A stretch of 64,000 nt of DNA from Gemmatimonas phototrophica. Lineage in GTDB: Bacteria; Gemmatimonadota; Gemmatimonadetes; Gemmatimonadales; Gemmatimonadaceae. The DNA lies in the NCBI RefSeq assembly GCF_000695095.2, contig NZ_CP011454.1, positions 1,364,001-1,428,000 on the forward strand, given 5' to 3'. The notes under the pieces were generated by a model that did no database searches, was not told where the DNA came from, and was given only the letters and a program-made list of their open reading frames with translations. The position numbers and the translations under genes are program-made. Positions 45,447 through 55,490 of the stretch are shown here, one piece after another. Numbering within the stretch: position 1 is the first letter of the stretch; the number at the start of each line of letters is the position of its first letter.

Positions 45447-45545
45447 ATACTGCTTGTGGTGTTCTTAGCTGAACGGACACGAACCGATGGCACGAAGGCA
45501 TCCAAGGCTTCCAATGACTGGCAGCCTTTCAACGTGTGAATAGCA

Positions 45546-45582
45546 AAACGCCGCCGGATGCATCGAGCACCCGGCGGCGTTT
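45546..45582. terminator. Bidirectional terminator between the TonB receptor and SusD genes
   Basis: Perfect 12-bp stem AAACGCCGCCGG (45546-45557) with CCGGCGGCGTTT (45571-45582), giving A- and T-tracts on both sides. It ends convergent transcripts. Confidence 0.85.
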
Positions 45583-45599
45583 GTCTGTTCTGAAGCCGA

Positions 45600-46844
45600 T
45601 CAGCGAAGATTCGGATTCGTTTCGAGTTCCGACAGCGGAATCGGGAAGCACAGGTTGCGCCCCGTCATGTCGTCGGAGACACCAGGACGGTTCAAGGTGG
45701 CCCAGCGACGCTGGTCACCCATGCGACGCCCTTCGAGCCACAGCTCAATGCCACGTTCGCGCTTGAGGGCTACCCACGCGTCCGTAGCGTTGGCTGCGGT
45801 GAGCAACGGCAGGTTGAGTGCCGTGCGGCGGATATTCATCTTGGCCAGTGCGCCGTTGATGTCGCCACCAACGAGCAGTGCTTCCGCCTCGATGAGCCGC
45901 ATTTCCCAGCCGCTGGCCAGGTTGATGGAAGACTCACGGACCGGATACTTGGTCTGGAAATACCACCGCACCTGTCCGCCCAGACTTGCCACCGCCGCAT
46001 CGCCGAAGCGGATGGTGAGGCTGGAGTCGAACGGCACGCGCGGATCGCGCGTGGTGCGACGATAGTTCTCGTAGAACGTGCCCCACACCGTATGGGCCCG
46101 ATACGGCTGGCTGGCCGACGCCCAATAGATGCGGTTGTACTGAGCGACGGTGTTTACGTAATACGGCATCCGGTACACGAACGCGTTGTTCGTGATCAGC
46201 GCGGCATCGGCCGAGGCGCCCGAAAGGTTACCGCGCAGCAGGCGTACCGAGGCACGGCCAGCTGTCGCCACATCCCGCAGCGTGGCGTTGTTGGCTGCCG
46301 TGGCCACCGTAATGGCCTCGGAGAAAGCCGCCTCCGCCCGCTCGAAGTACACGGTGTGCGCCTGCTTGGCGCCACCGTCGATGACGCAGTCGCAGAAGTT
46401 CTCCCCCAGATGTCGATTGGAGAATCCCACCCAGATGAGTCCCTGAGCCAGCGTAGCGCTGGTGGCACTGGTCGGCAGGACTTCCTTGATCCGCGCCACG
46501 CCATTCTCGGCGGTCCATCGTGCGCGTTGCGCCTGGTTCCACCAGTCACCGCCGTCGTCGTTGGACAGTACACCCAACTGCTGGCGCACCGAGATGCCAA
46601 ACGCCGCCGTCGAACCGGACGGCAATACTTCCTTGGTGACGGCCGCACCAGTGTAAGCTGTCCAGTTGAGCGCTTCGGCCAGGTCACGCCCGGCGCCGTT
46701 CACCACGGCCGTCAGGGCCGCCGTGTTGTCGAGGAACTCGGCCTGGATAGGGCCGGGGTTGGTCACCTTCAAGTCGCAGCCGGCAAAAAGAGCCAGAACC
46801 GCGACGGGAGCTGTGCGCACAAGGGCGCGAAAATTCATCGTCAT
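45600..46844 (-). CDS. SusD/RagB-type outer-membrane lipoprotein
   Basis: A 414-residue surface lipoprotein (signal ending LALFAGCDLK). Seen: the SusD start VTNPGPIQAEFLDNTAALTAVVNGAG, helical TPR-like repeats, and the C-terminal NIRRTALNLPLL, ERGIELWLEGRRMGDQRRW and NLCFPIPLSELETNPNL, which are family hallmarks (ERxxELxxEGxRxxDxxRW, then PIPxxExxxNP). It caps the SusC channel and helps capture ligand. It starts 11 bases after the SusC stop. No glycosidase is linked, so a peptide-like or other substrate is possible. Confidence 0.95.
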   Translation of the reverse strand: MTMNFRALVRTAPVAVLALFAGCDLKVTNPGPIQAEFLDNTAALTAVVNGAGRDLAEALNWTAYTGAAVTKEVLPSGSTAAFGISVRQQLGVLSNDDGGDWWNQAQRARWTAENGVARIKEVLPTSATSATLAQGLIWVGFSNRHLGENFCDCVIDGGAKQAHTVYFERAEAAFSEAITVATAANNATLRDVATAGRASVRLLRGNLSGASADAALITNNAFVYRMPYYVNTVAQYNRIYWASASQPYRAHTVWGTFYENYRRTTRDPRVPFDSSLTIRFGDAAVASLGGQVRWYFQTKYPVRESSINLASGWEMRLIEAEALLVGGDINGALAKMNIRRTALNLPLLTAANATDAWVALKRERGIELWLEGRRMGDQRRWATLNRPGVSDDMTGRNLCFPIPLSELETNPNLR

Positions 46845-46855
46845 GGTTATAGGCC

Positions 46856-49717
46856 TCAGAACGAGATGCGCAGGGAGGTCAGGAACAGCGCGGGCGCCGG
46901 AATGTGCTCCGAGATATAGCGCGCGCCCACGTTGAATCCGTCGTTACCCGACATTTCGGGGTCGAAAAGCGGCATGCCGATGTTTTTCCGGAAGATGTTC
47001 TGGGCGGAGAACACCAGTGAGCTGCTCGCCGTGTTCGGGATGAGCTTGCCCAGCGGCACCGTGACGGTGATGTCGCGGATCTTGAAGAAGTCCGCCGGGA
47101 AAATGAACATGTCCTGACGGGCGTTCCGCGGAATGCAGGTCAGCGTTTCACGTGGCGTGAGCGGCTGTGACGCGGCAATGGCGGCGTAGGCACGCGTGCA
47201 GGTGGGCCAGAGCACCGAACGGGAGAGCGCCTGGAACGATGCGTCTTCGTTAATGAAGGCGCCACCCTGGTACTCGCCACGCGCCGAGATGCTGATGCCC
47301 TTCCACGTGGTGATGTTGAGCGAGGGCGACAGAATGAGCGTCGGCTGCGACGGACCAAACGTGTGATTCACGGTGGTGTCAATCGGAGCCCCGATCTCGT
47401 CTTCGTTCTTGATGAGGCGTCCACGAAGTACCGGGGCCGGCTGGCCCTCGATCACCCAGCCAAAGTTGCCGATGCTGAACGACGGGGTGCCGCCCAGGTC
47501 GAGGACCTTGCTCTGGTTGGTGCTGACGTTCAGGCCAACCCGTATGCCAAGGTTCTCCTTTTCCAGCAGCGTGGCGTTAATGGCTGCTTCCACACCACTC
47601 TTCTGGATCTTGCCGGCGTTGCCCAGCGAGCTGTTGAGGAAGCCACTGGACGGGACGTTGCGCACGAAAAAGAGTGCGTCGTCCGTGACGGCCTTGAACC
47701 ACGTGAAGTCGATGCTGAAGCGGCCGTTGAACAGGGTGTTGTCAAAACCGATTTCGGTTTCGGTGGTGCGCTCGGGGCCGAGGTTCGGGTCACCGAGGTT
47801 GAGCGGACGCACCGCGGGGGCGGTACCCCAACCAACCGGATCCCACGTCTGTACGGCAGCAAACGCCGTGGGCGCACGGCCGGCCTGTCCATAGGCGGCT
47901 CGCAACTTCAAGGTGCCGAGCTTTTCACCCCAGAAGCCTTCGTCGGAGACCACCCACGAGGCGCTCGCCTTGGGATAGGTCTGGAAGCCGAAGTCTTCAC
48001 CGAAGGCGCTGTTGCCGTCCACACGGGCGCCAACGGTTACGAAGTACTTGTCCTTGAAGCCGAACAAGGCCTGGCTGAAGGCGCCGCCGGTGATGTTCTT
48101 GAGGCGGTTTTCGTCGGCGTTGCGCAGGGAACCGGAGGCCACCGTGGGGTTGGTGGGCGCCGGATAGTTTTCCGAGTAGGCGACGACGTCACCCACCATG
48201 GAGTTGATGTACTGCGTACCCGCCGAGAGCGTCGCCTTGAAGTCGCCCGTCGTGTATTCGTAGTTATTGGCCCAGTCCAGGCTGATGATCTTGTTGGACC
48301 AGACCTGATTCTGAATAATGCCCAGCACGGCGCCCGGGAATCCGTAGGGGCGCACATTCCGGTTTTCAATCGCGGAGCGATCGAAGCCGACGGTAAGCCG
48401 GCTGGAGAAGCGCTCAAGGGGCGTCCACGTAGTGGTGGCGCCAAGCAGCAGGCGATCAATGTTGCTGGTGAGCTGCTGGCCGTACACCAGTTTGATGGTG
48501 TCGGGATTGGCCGTGCCGAAGTAGTTGCGGTTCTGCCGGAACGCGTTGAGCGTCACACCCTGCGCGTTGTTGCCGGCCGGCGTCTGCGTGATGAGCGAAT
48601 TGTTGTAGGCCGTGTTCCAGCTGAACTGCATGTTCTTCATCGGGCTGAAATCGACGTTCGCGCGCAGCTGATACTTGCGTTCGTTGTCGAGTTCCAACAC
48701 GCCGTCGCTGTTGTCGGCGCCGAAGGAGAACAGGTACTTCACGTTGTTCTGCGTGCCGCCGGCTACCTGGGCCTGCATGCCCAATCGCCCACCATCGCGC
48801 ACGTAATCATCCATGTTGAGCAGGGGCACGGAGTCCGTACCAAACTGCTGCAACCGCTGGAAGCCGGAGTTGATTTGTGTGGTCCACTTGGGCGCGCCTT
48901 GTGAGCCACGCTTGGTGAAGATCTGGATCACACCCGCCGCCGCGTCAGTACCAAACAACGTGGTGGCCGCCGCGCCCTTCACGACTTCAATACGCTCGAT
49001 GTCGTCGGGGTTGATGTCGTTGAGCGGGCTACCGTAGGAATTGGCACCGCGCTGCGTGGCACCCTGAAAGATACCATTGCGCGGATATTCATCGGAACGG
49101 GTACGCACACCGTCCACGTAAATGAGTGGCTGATTGCTGAGCGCCAGCGACGTGGCACCGCGCAAACGAATGGCACTGCCGCTACCGGCGTTGCCCGTGC
49201 CGCCGGAGATCTGCACACCGGCTACGCGACCAGCGAGCAGGTTGGACACGTTGGTGGGGACTTCCGGGAGGTCGGCCGTGGAGACCTGTCCAATGGAGTT
49301 ACCCACTTCGCGCTTGCGCGCCGAACCGGCGGTACCGGTGACGACAACCTGATCGAGGGAAACCGCCGACGTTTTCAGGGAGAAGTCCACCGTCGCCGTC
49401 GCGCCGGCGGCCACGGTCGCCACCTTTTCGGTGGGCTCGTAGCCGATCATGCGTACACGAACGGTTACGGTGCCGACGTTGACGCGGGTGATGGAATAGC
49501 TACCATCGGCGCCCGTCTGCCCGCCGTTTTGCGTCCCGGCAATGAATACCTGCGCGTTGGGGACGGCCGCGCCGGCGGCATTCGTCACCTTGCCCCGGAT
49601 GGTTCCGGTGGCAGCCTGCGCGTGGATCGAGCCGTGTGGCCCGAAGGGGGTAACGAGCAGGCTTGCAACGACGGCACATGCCGACATCGCCCGACTCCAC
49701 GTTCGTGAACCAAGCAT
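46856..49717 (-). CDS. SusC/RagA-type TonB-linked outer-membrane channel
   Basis: A 953-residue channel partner of SusD. Signal peptide, carboxypeptidase-like domain (GTIRGKVTNAAGAAVPNAQVFIAG, MIGYEPTEKV), the VVVTGTAGSARKREVG linker, plug with LLAGRVAGVQISGGTGNAGSGSAIRLRG, LIYVDGVRT and IEVVKGAAATTLFGTDAAAGVIQIFTKRG, then a large barrel ending FLTSLRISF. ATG 49717 is chosen over GTG 49723 because AGGAG lies at proper distance only for the ATG. Its transcript has a ~400-bp unexplained leader region shared with the divergent gene. Confidence 0.95.
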   Translation of the reverse strand: MLGSRTWSRAMSACAVVASLLVTPFGPHGSIHAQAATGTIRGKVTNAAGAAVPNAQVFIAGTQNGGQTGADGSYSITRVNVGTVTVRVRMIGYEPTEKVATVAAGATATVDFSLKTSAVSLDQVVVTGTAGSARKREVGNSIGQVSTADLPEVPTNVSNLLAGRVAGVQISGGTGNAGSGSAIRLRGATSLALSNQPLIYVDGVRTRSDEYPRNGIFQGATQRGANSYGSPLNDINPDDIERIEVVKGAAATTLFGTDAAAGVIQIFTKRGSQGAPKWTTQINSGFQRLQQFGTDSVPLLNMDDYVRDGGRLGMQAQVAGGTQNNVKYLFSFGADNSDGVLELDNERKYQLRANVDFSPMKNMQFSWNTAYNNSLITQTPAGNNAQGVTLNAFRQNRNYFGTANPDTIKLVYGQQLTSNIDRLLLGATTTWTPLERFSSRLTVGFDRSAIENRNVRPYGFPGAVLGIIQNQVWSNKIISLDWANNYEYTTGDFKATLSAGTQYINSMVGDVVAYSENYPAPTNPTVASGSLRNADENRLKNITGGAFSQALFGFKDKYFVTVGARVDGNSAFGEDFGFQTYPKASASWVVSDEGFWGEKLGTLKLRAAYGQAGRAPTAFAAVQTWDPVGWGTAPAVRPLNLGDPNLGPERTTETEIGFDNTLFNGRFSIDFTWFKAVTDDALFFVRNVPSSGFLNSSLGNAGKIQKSGVEAAINATLLEKENLGIRVGLNVSTNQSKVLDLGGTPSFSIGNFGWVIEGQPAPVLRGRLIKNEDEIGAPIDTTVNHTFGPSQPTLILSPSLNITTWKGISISARGEYQGGAFINEDASFQALSRSVLWPTCTRAYAAIAASQPLTPRETLTCIPRNARQDMFIFPADFFKIRDITVTVPLGKLIPNTASSSLVFSAQNIFRKNIGMPLFDPEMSGNDGFNVGARYISEHIPAPALFLTSLRISF

Positions 49718-50133
49718 CCGCACTCTCCTGATGTCTTTCGTACTGCTGCACGGACCCGCCCGGATGGACGGGGAGGAACTCGGGGGCTGGCAGGGGGCGC
49801 GTTGTCGCGACGAACGCCCTGCGGGTGTTACGGACCTGCAGCTGTCGGTGCCTGGGCATGAACGCCTCGCAATGAAGCTGGAGGGACAGGACGTTCAAGG
49901 GCGTGACGACGTCGCAGAGAATGCACCTCAGCGGCGTGTGTGGCAAGCATTTCACGCGGAAAAATTCGATCAGGCGCTCGGCCGAGACGCCGTACTTGCC
50001 CTCGGCCGCCCCAGGGCACAGAATCGTGCGACCCGGCGTCCTCGTATCCCGGCCGTTACTGAAACGCACGCTCAGGGTGTGGAGCGGTGACGGCGGCGGG
50101 GTCGAGGCTTGCCGCCCCACTTCAGGAGACTAC
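49718..50133. other. 416-bp divergent intergenic region
   Basis: Between SusC and the propeller-amidohydrolase gene. Open frames exist on both strands but none has protein-like composition or a start signal. On the minus strand TTGCCA, 17 bases, CATTCT is a weak promoter candidate. No repeat or clear hairpin seen. Confidence 0.4.
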
Positions 50134-53100
50134 GTGCGTCTGCGCCCCCTCAGTCTTGTCGCTGCCTGTCTGGCGGCCTCCTCTCTTGGCGCCCAGGCGC
50201 CAGCCCCTCGCGGCGGCGCCCCGGCCGGGAAACCGCTCCCCCTTGAGGCCACCCGGCGGTACGCCCTCGACACCAGGGAAGGGACGTGGCTGTCGCTCGA
50301 TGTCAGCCCCGATGGGCAGTCGATCGTATTCGACATGTTGGGCGACTTGTACCTCTTGCCGATCACGGGTGGTGATGCCGTACGGCTCACCTCCGGGCTC
50401 GCCTACGATACGCAGCCGCGCTACAGCCCCGACGGAAAGACACTGGTGTTCATCTCCGATCGGCAGGGGGCGGACAACGTGCACACATTCGACCTGGCCA
50501 CGAAGGAGATAAAGGAAGTCACCCGCGGCCGTGCCAATGTGTACCTCTCTCCCGAATACTCGCCCGATGGCAAATACATCGTGGCGAGCAAGGGCGGCTT
50601 CCGAGGCGGTTTGCCCACGCTATGGATGTATCACGTGGATGGTGGCAACGGGGTAGCCCTAACGACATCGCCAACCCCCGCGCCGGCTGGCGCGCCAGCC
50701 GTGCAGCAGGCCGGTGCGGCGTTCACCAGTGACGGCCGTTTTGTGTACTTCACCCAGCGCGCCGGAGCCTGGAACTACAACGCGCAATTCCCGCAGTACC
50801 AGATCTGGTCGTACGATCGCGAGAGCGGTGATCGCGAACCGCTCTCCTCGCGGTACGGCTCCGCGGTGCGTCCCACGCTCAGCCCTGATGGCAAGTGGCT
50901 GGTGTACGGCTCGCGCTACGAAAACAAGACCGGATTGCGGGTGCGCGACCTCGCCACCGGCGACGAGCGGTGGCTGGCCTACCCCACGCAGCGCGACGAA
51001 ATGGAATCGCGCGCACCCATGGATGCGCTGCCGGGAATGAGCTTTACTCCCGACTCCAAGGAGTTGGTGGCCAGCTACGGCAACAAGATTTGGCGGGTGG
51101 CCGTGGACGGCAGCGGCCAGCAGGAAATTCCCTTCCGGGTGCAGGCGCAGGTGGAGGTGGCACCGGAGTTGGCGTTCACCTATCCCGTCAGTGACAGCGC
51201 GTCCTTCAATGCGCGGCAGATTCGCGATGCGGTCCCAAGCCCCGACGGCGCACAGCTGGCCTTCGTGGCCATGGACAAGCTGTATGTCATGGATTGGCCC
51301 AGCGGTGCGCCTCGGCGCGTGTCGGCGCTGAATGCCATTGAAGCGGAGCCCGCGTGGTCGCCCGACGGCAAGACGCTGGCGTGGGTAACGTGGACGGAGC
51401 AAGGCGGACGCTTGTATAAAGCCACCATGACCGCCGGTCGTGCCACGCGGGTCGTGCCGGTGAGCAGTGGGCTCGCGACGTTTCGGCAGCCGGCCTTCTC
51501 CGCCAACGGAACGCGCATCGTGGCGCTGCGGACCCCTTCGCAGGGACGTCGTGATCAGACCGGCGTGACTGGCACCTCGCAGTTGGTGTGGTACAACGCG
51601 GCGCCGGTTGGCAACGACGGGAGCGCTCCGACGGTCATTGCGCGGGCATCGGGACGCACCAAGCCACACTTCACCACCGACAGCTCGCGCATTTACCTGT
51701 CATCGAGCAATGGCCTGGTGTCCGTTCGCTGGGACGGTACGGATGAACAGCGTCACCTGCGCATCGTGGGCGCTGGAACAGGCGGCCCTGGTAACGATGA
51801 TGGGCACGGCCACAACGACCATACCTTTAACGAGTCAGAGCTCCAGGGCGACCACGAGGAGCCGGGGCTGCAAGGACCGCCGGCGCAGCTCGTCCTGGCT
51901 TCGCCAAAAGGGGATCTGGCGCTCGCGCAGATCGGTGGTGATTTCTACACCGTGGTGATTCCGCCGCGCGGCACGCAGGCCACGGTGAACGTGGCCGATC
52001 CCAACGCCGCTGCTTTTCCCGCCCGCAAGCTCACCGATATCGGTGGACAGTTCCCCACCTGGTCGGCCGATGGCAAGCGTGTGCACTGGTCCATTGGCAA
52101 CGCGCACGTAGTGTACGATCTCGCGGCGGCCACTGCCCGCGATGTTGCCATTGCGGCCGCGCGGCGCGACAGCACCATTCCCGAAAGCGCCCGCCCGCGT
52201 CCGTACACACCGTCTGAGTCGCGCGTGCTGGTGCCCACGGTGCGCGACACACCAACCGGTACGGTGGTGCTGCGCAACGCCAAGCTCGTCACCATGAAGG
52301 GCGACGAAATCATTGCCAAAGGCGATGTGGTCGTGAAGAACAACCGCATTCTGGCCGTTGGAGCGTCGGGCACTGTTGCCGTACCCGCCGGCGCCACGGA
52401 GATGGACCTCGCTGGCGCCACCGTGGTACCGGGTTTCGTTGATACCCACGCGCACCTGCGCGCTGAACGCAACACCATTCACGAAACACAACCGTGGGCG
52501 TATCTCGCCAATCTGGCGTACGGCGTCACCACCACGCGCGACCCGCAAACGGCCACCACCGACGTGCTCACCTATCAGGATATGGTGGACGCCGGGCAGA
52601 TTATCGGGCCCCGCATCTACAGCACGGGCCCCGGTGTTTTCAATACCGACAACATTCGCGATCAGGAGCACGCCCGCAGTCTGCTCAAGCGCTACAGCAG
52701 CTACTACGACACCAAGACCATCAAGATGTATGTGGCCGGTGTGCGTCAGGTGCGGCAGTGGATTATCACCGCGGCGCGCGAACAGCAGCTGATGCCCACG
52801 ACCGAAGGCTCGCTTGATGTGAAGCTCAATCTCACGGAAACGCTCGATGGCTATCCGGGACTTGAGCACTCCATGGGCATCACCCCGCTTGGCACCGACG
52901 TTACAGGCTTCATGGCGTGGTCGAAGCGGACATACACCCCCACGCTGCTGGTGAACTACGGCGGCCCGTGGGGTGAGAACTACTTCTATACGAAGGAAAA
53001 TCCCTGGGCCGATCCCAAGCTGCAGCGCTTTACGGCCTATGAAGAGCTGGCACTGAAAACGCGCCGTCGCATGGCCAGCATGCCCAATGGTGGCACCGCC

Positions 53101-53544
53101 GGTGGCTGGTTCCGCGATGAAGAGTATGTCTTCCCGCAGCTTGCCGCCGACGCCACCAAGATCCTGCGCGCTGGTGGCCGGTTGGGCATTGGCAGCCACG
53201 GACAGTTGCAGGGACTTGGCTACCATTGGGAGCTGTGGGCCATGGCCAGCGGCGGCATGACCAACCATGAAGCCTTGCGCGTGGCCACCATCATTGGCGC
53301 CACGGCTATCGGCCTGCACACCGACCTTGGCTCCATTGAAGCGGGCAAGCTGGCCGACCTCGTCATTCTCGACAAGGATCCGCTGACCGATCTGCGCAAC
53401 ACGAACACGGTGAAGTACGTGATGAAGAACGGGCGGTTGTACGACGGCAATACGCTGGCCGAGACCTATCCCACGAAGAAGGCGGGTCCGGAAGTGCCCA
53501 ATCGTCCCATCATGCCGAGCACGAAGGCGGGTACGGGCAAGTGA
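50134..53544 (+). CDS. Exported propeller-amidohydrolase fusion
   Basis: An 1136-residue exported enzyme. GTG 50134 follows AGGAG and opens a signal peptide (LRPLSLVAACLAASSLGAQ). Residues ~40-700 are TolB/PD40-like propeller blades (WLSLDVSPDGQSIVFDMLGDLYLLP, DTQPRYSPDGKTLVFISDR, EPAWSPDGKTLAWVTW). Between blades lies a His/Asp/Glu-rich loop (H558-G-H560-N-D-H563, then several Glu/Asp). The C-terminal amidohydrolase has VPGFVDTHAHL (H772, H774), GVTTTRD, IKMYVAGV with the lysine strand, and IGSHGQLQG, GSIEAGKLADLVILDKDP. The propeller may bind polymer or peptide substrate or oligomerise the enzyme. Specificity is unknown. Confidence 0.93.
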   Translation: MRLRPLSLVAACLAASSLGAQAPAPRGGAPAGKPLPLEATRRYALDTREGTWLSLDVSPDGQSIVFDMLGDLYLLPITGGDAVRLTSGLAYDTQPRYSPDGKTLVFISDRQGADNVHTFDLATKEIKEVTRGRANVYLSPEYSPDGKYIVASKGGFRGGLPTLWMYHVDGGNGVALTTSPTPAPAGAPAVQQAGAAFTSDGRFVYFTQRAGAWNYNAQFPQYQIWSYDRESGDREPLSSRYGSAVRPTLSPDGKWLVYGSRYENKTGLRVRDLATGDERWLAYPTQRDEMESRAPMDALPGMSFTPDSKELVASYGNKIWRVAVDGSGQQEIPFRVQAQVEVAPELAFTYPVSDSASFNARQIRDAVPSPDGAQLAFVAMDKLYVMDWPSGAPRRVSALNAIEAEPAWSPDGKTLAWVTWTEQGGRLYKATMTAGRATRVVPVSSGLATFRQPAFSANGTRIVALRTPSQGRRDQTGVTGTSQLVWYNAAPVGNDGSAPTVIARASGRTKPHFTTDSSRIYLSSSNGLVSVRWDGTDEQRHLRIVGAGTGGPGNDDGHGHNDHTFNESELQGDHEEPGLQGPPAQLVLASPKGDLALAQIGGDFYTVVIPPRGTQATVNVADPNAAAFPARKLTDIGGQFPTWSADGKRVHWSIGNAHVVYDLAAATARDVAIAAARRDSTIPESARPRPYTPSESRVLVPTVRDTPTGTVVLRNAKLVTMKGDEIIAKGDVVVKNNRILAVGASGTVAVPAGATEMDLAGATVVPGFVDTHAHLRAERNTIHETQPWAYLANLAYGVTTTRDPQTATTDVLTYQDMVDAGQIIGPRIYSTGPGVFNTDNIRDQEHARSLLKRYSSYYDTKTIKMYVAGVRQVRQWIITAAREQQLMPTTEGSLDVKLNLTETLDGYPGLEHSMGITPLGTDVTGFMAWSKRTYTPTLLVNYGGPWGENYFYTKENPWADPKLQRFTAYEELALKTRRRMASMPNGGTAGGWFRDEEYVFPQLAADATKILRAGGRLGIGSHGQLQGLGYHWELWAMASGGMTNHEALRVATIIGATAIGLHTDLGSIEAGKLADLVILDKDPLTDLRNTNTVKYVMKNGRLYDGNTLAETYPTKKAGPEVPNRPIMPSTKAGTGK

Positions 53545-53566
53545 TCGCTGCTGCTGAATGATGACC

Positions 53567-53604
53567 AAAGGGGCGTGACCGTGATGGGTCACGCCCCTTT
53601 CGTT
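53567..53604 (+). terminator. Rho-independent terminator after the propeller-amidohydrolase
   Basis: Perfect 14-bp stem (53567-53580 with 53587-53600), six-base loop GTGATG, followed by CGTTTTC. AAA on the left side allows use by the convergent gene. Confidence 0.85.
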
Positions 53605-53622
53605 TTCACCGCACGACACTGA

Positions 53623-55320
53623 TTACCCCGTGATGCACTGCAGCTGCGGTGTGAGTTGCCCTTTGCGCTGACGTTCGCTGCACTCCAGTGCAAAGCTGGT
53701 CCAGCCACCGGTGAGATTCACCAGATTCGTATAGCCGTGCTGGCGTAAAATGCGCGCGGCAAGGTGACCGCGAAATCCGGACTTGCAATGAACTGCAATG
53801 GCCCGGTCACGCGGGATCTCCGAAAGCCGTGCGCGCACGTCATCCACGGGAATGTTGAGGGCGCCCTGAATGTGTGCGGCCAGATATTCGTCCGGATTGC
53901 GCACATCAAGCACGAGTGGGGGCGCCGATGACTGCAATGCATCGGCCAACTGCGACGCCGTGATGTTGGGGCTGTAGCCCGCGAGATCGTTCTCCCCCAC
54001 GAACGCCGCCACATTCACCGGATCGTTGGCGCTGGAGTACGGCGGCGCGTACGACAGATCCACCTGCGCGAGCTCGTGCAGCGTCATGCGGCCCAGCAGC
54101 GCCATGGCCAGCACATCAATGCGTTTGTCCACGCCCGCATGGCCAAACGCCTGGCCGCCAAGCAGTCGCGCATTGGTGCGATCGTACACGAGTTTGAGGG
54201 AGAGTTCGCGGGCACCGGGATAGTACTTCGCGTGATGATTGGCGTGCACGATAGCCACGCCCACATCAAAGCCGGCGGCGCGCGCTGCCCGCTCTGACAG
54301 TCCGGTCATTCCGGCCGTGGCGCCAAAGATTTTGACCACACTGGTTCCGAGGGCACCGCCGTAGGGCATGGGCACGCCCATGGCATTGGACGCGGCAATG
54401 CGCCCCTGCCGATTGGCCGGTCCGGCCAGCGGCACGCGAGCTCGGCGCCCCGAAACCAGATGCTCCACCTCAATCATGTCCCCGGCGGCATAGATGTTGG
54501 GGTCGGAGGTCTGCAGGAACTCGTTCACTACCAAGCCGCCGGAGGCACCAATTTCCAGCCCGGCCTGTCGGGCCAGCGTCAGCTCCGGGCGCACGCCCGT
54601 GGCAAACAGCACCAGGTCGGCGGGTAGTCGCACGCCGGTGGTCAGTTCCACCTCGCGTTCTGCCGTGTGGACCGCCTGGACGCCGGTGTCGGTGAGGACG
54701 TGGACCTGATGGCCCTCGAGCTCGCGCGCCACCTGTACGCCAAATTCAGGGTCCATGAGCGACATGACCGTCGGCAGCATCTCCACCACGGTGGTGGCGA
54801 TCCCACGCTCATGAAACGCTTCGGCCATCTCAAGACCAATGAAGCCGCCGCCCACTACCACGGCCGTGGCGGGGCGGTGGGTGGCAATGAACGCGTCCAG
54901 CCGGTCCATATCCGGCACGCTCCAGAGCGTGAACACATGCGGGGCGTCGCTGCCCGGCAATGGGGGGCGCACGGGAAGGCCGCCCTGTCCCAGGATGAGC
55001 CGGTCGTACGGCAGCCACTCGTCCCCATCGGGGCCGTGGATGCGAACGCGCTGCCCGGCGCGGTCCAACTCGAGGGCTTCGGTTTGGACCTTCACGCAAA
55101 TGCGGTACCGCCGGGCAAAGCTCTCCGGGGTGGCGAGGAGCAGCCGTTCCCGTTCTTCAATCTGCCGGGCAATAAAGTAGGGGAGCCCGCAGTTGGCGTA
55201 GCTCACATAAGGGCCACGTTCGAGAATGGTGATCTCGGCGTGTTCATCGAGGCGGCGGGCACGAGCGGCGGCGGTGGCTCCACCGGCCACCCCACCAATG
55301 ACAAGCAGTCGCAGGGGCAT
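53623..55320 (-). CDS. CoA-disulfide reductase-rhodanese fusion
   Basis: A 565-residue flavoprotein of the CoADR-RHD type. Seen: FAD motif LLVIGGVAGGATAAARARRL, active Cys44 in SYANCGLPYF, second dinucleotide motif AVVVGGGFIGLEMAEAF, YAAGDMIEVEHLV, a dimerisation domain (GVAIVHANHHAKYYPG, LLGGQAFGHAGVDKRID), and a C-terminal rhodanese with AVHCKSGFRGH around its active Cys. Such enzymes reduce CoA persulfides or disulfides and polysulfide with NAD(P)H. ATG 55320 opens the FAD fold; upstream in-frame codons have no similarity. It is cytosolic and single. Confidence 0.93.
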   Translation of the reverse strand: MPLRLLVIGGVAGGATAAARARRLDEHAEITILERGPYVSYANCGLPYFIARQIEERERLLLATPESFARRYRICVKVQTEALELDRAGQRVRIHGPDGDEWLPYDRLILGQGGLPVRPPLPGSDAPHVFTLWSVPDMDRLDAFIATHRPATAVVVGGGFIGLEMAEAFHERGIATTVVEMLPTVMSLMDPEFGVQVARELEGHQVHVLTDTGVQAVHTAEREVELTTGVRLPADLVLFATGVRPELTLARQAGLEIGASGGLVVNEFLQTSDPNIYAAGDMIEVEHLVSGRRARVPLAGPANRQGRIAASNAMGVPMPYGGALGTSVVKIFGATAGMTGLSERAARAAGFDVGVAIVHANHHAKYYPGARELSLKLVYDRTNARLLGGQAFGHAGVDKRIDVLAMALLGRMTLHELAQVDLSYAPPYSSANDPVNVAAFVGENDLAGYSPNITASQLADALQSSAPPLVLDVRNPDEYLAAHIQGALNIPVDDVRARLSEIPRDRAIAVHCKSGFRGHLAARILRQHGYTNLVNLTGGWTSFALECSERQRKGQLTPQLQCITG

Positions 55321-55490
55321 TGTGGTTGGGTTGGTTTTATTAAATGTGCATACGTGAATATCTGGACGGCATCGGGTATTGCCTGACGTTTCTTGTGCCG
55401 AACGGGGCGCCGGGCGGGTTGCTCCCATGCCACCAGACTCTTCGTTGCCCCCTAGCTCCCCGGCGCCCGCCCGCCGGGTAAATTGCGCCC

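Noticed and set aside
47363-48904. 513-residue open frame antisense to SusC
   Set aside because: Glu/Val/Gly-rich composition, no start signal, and the other strand is an unmistakable SusC gene.
51835-53619. 594-residue open frame antisense to the propeller-amidohydrolase
   Set aside because: Low-complexity His/Arg/Gly composition and full overlap with a well-supported enzyme gene.
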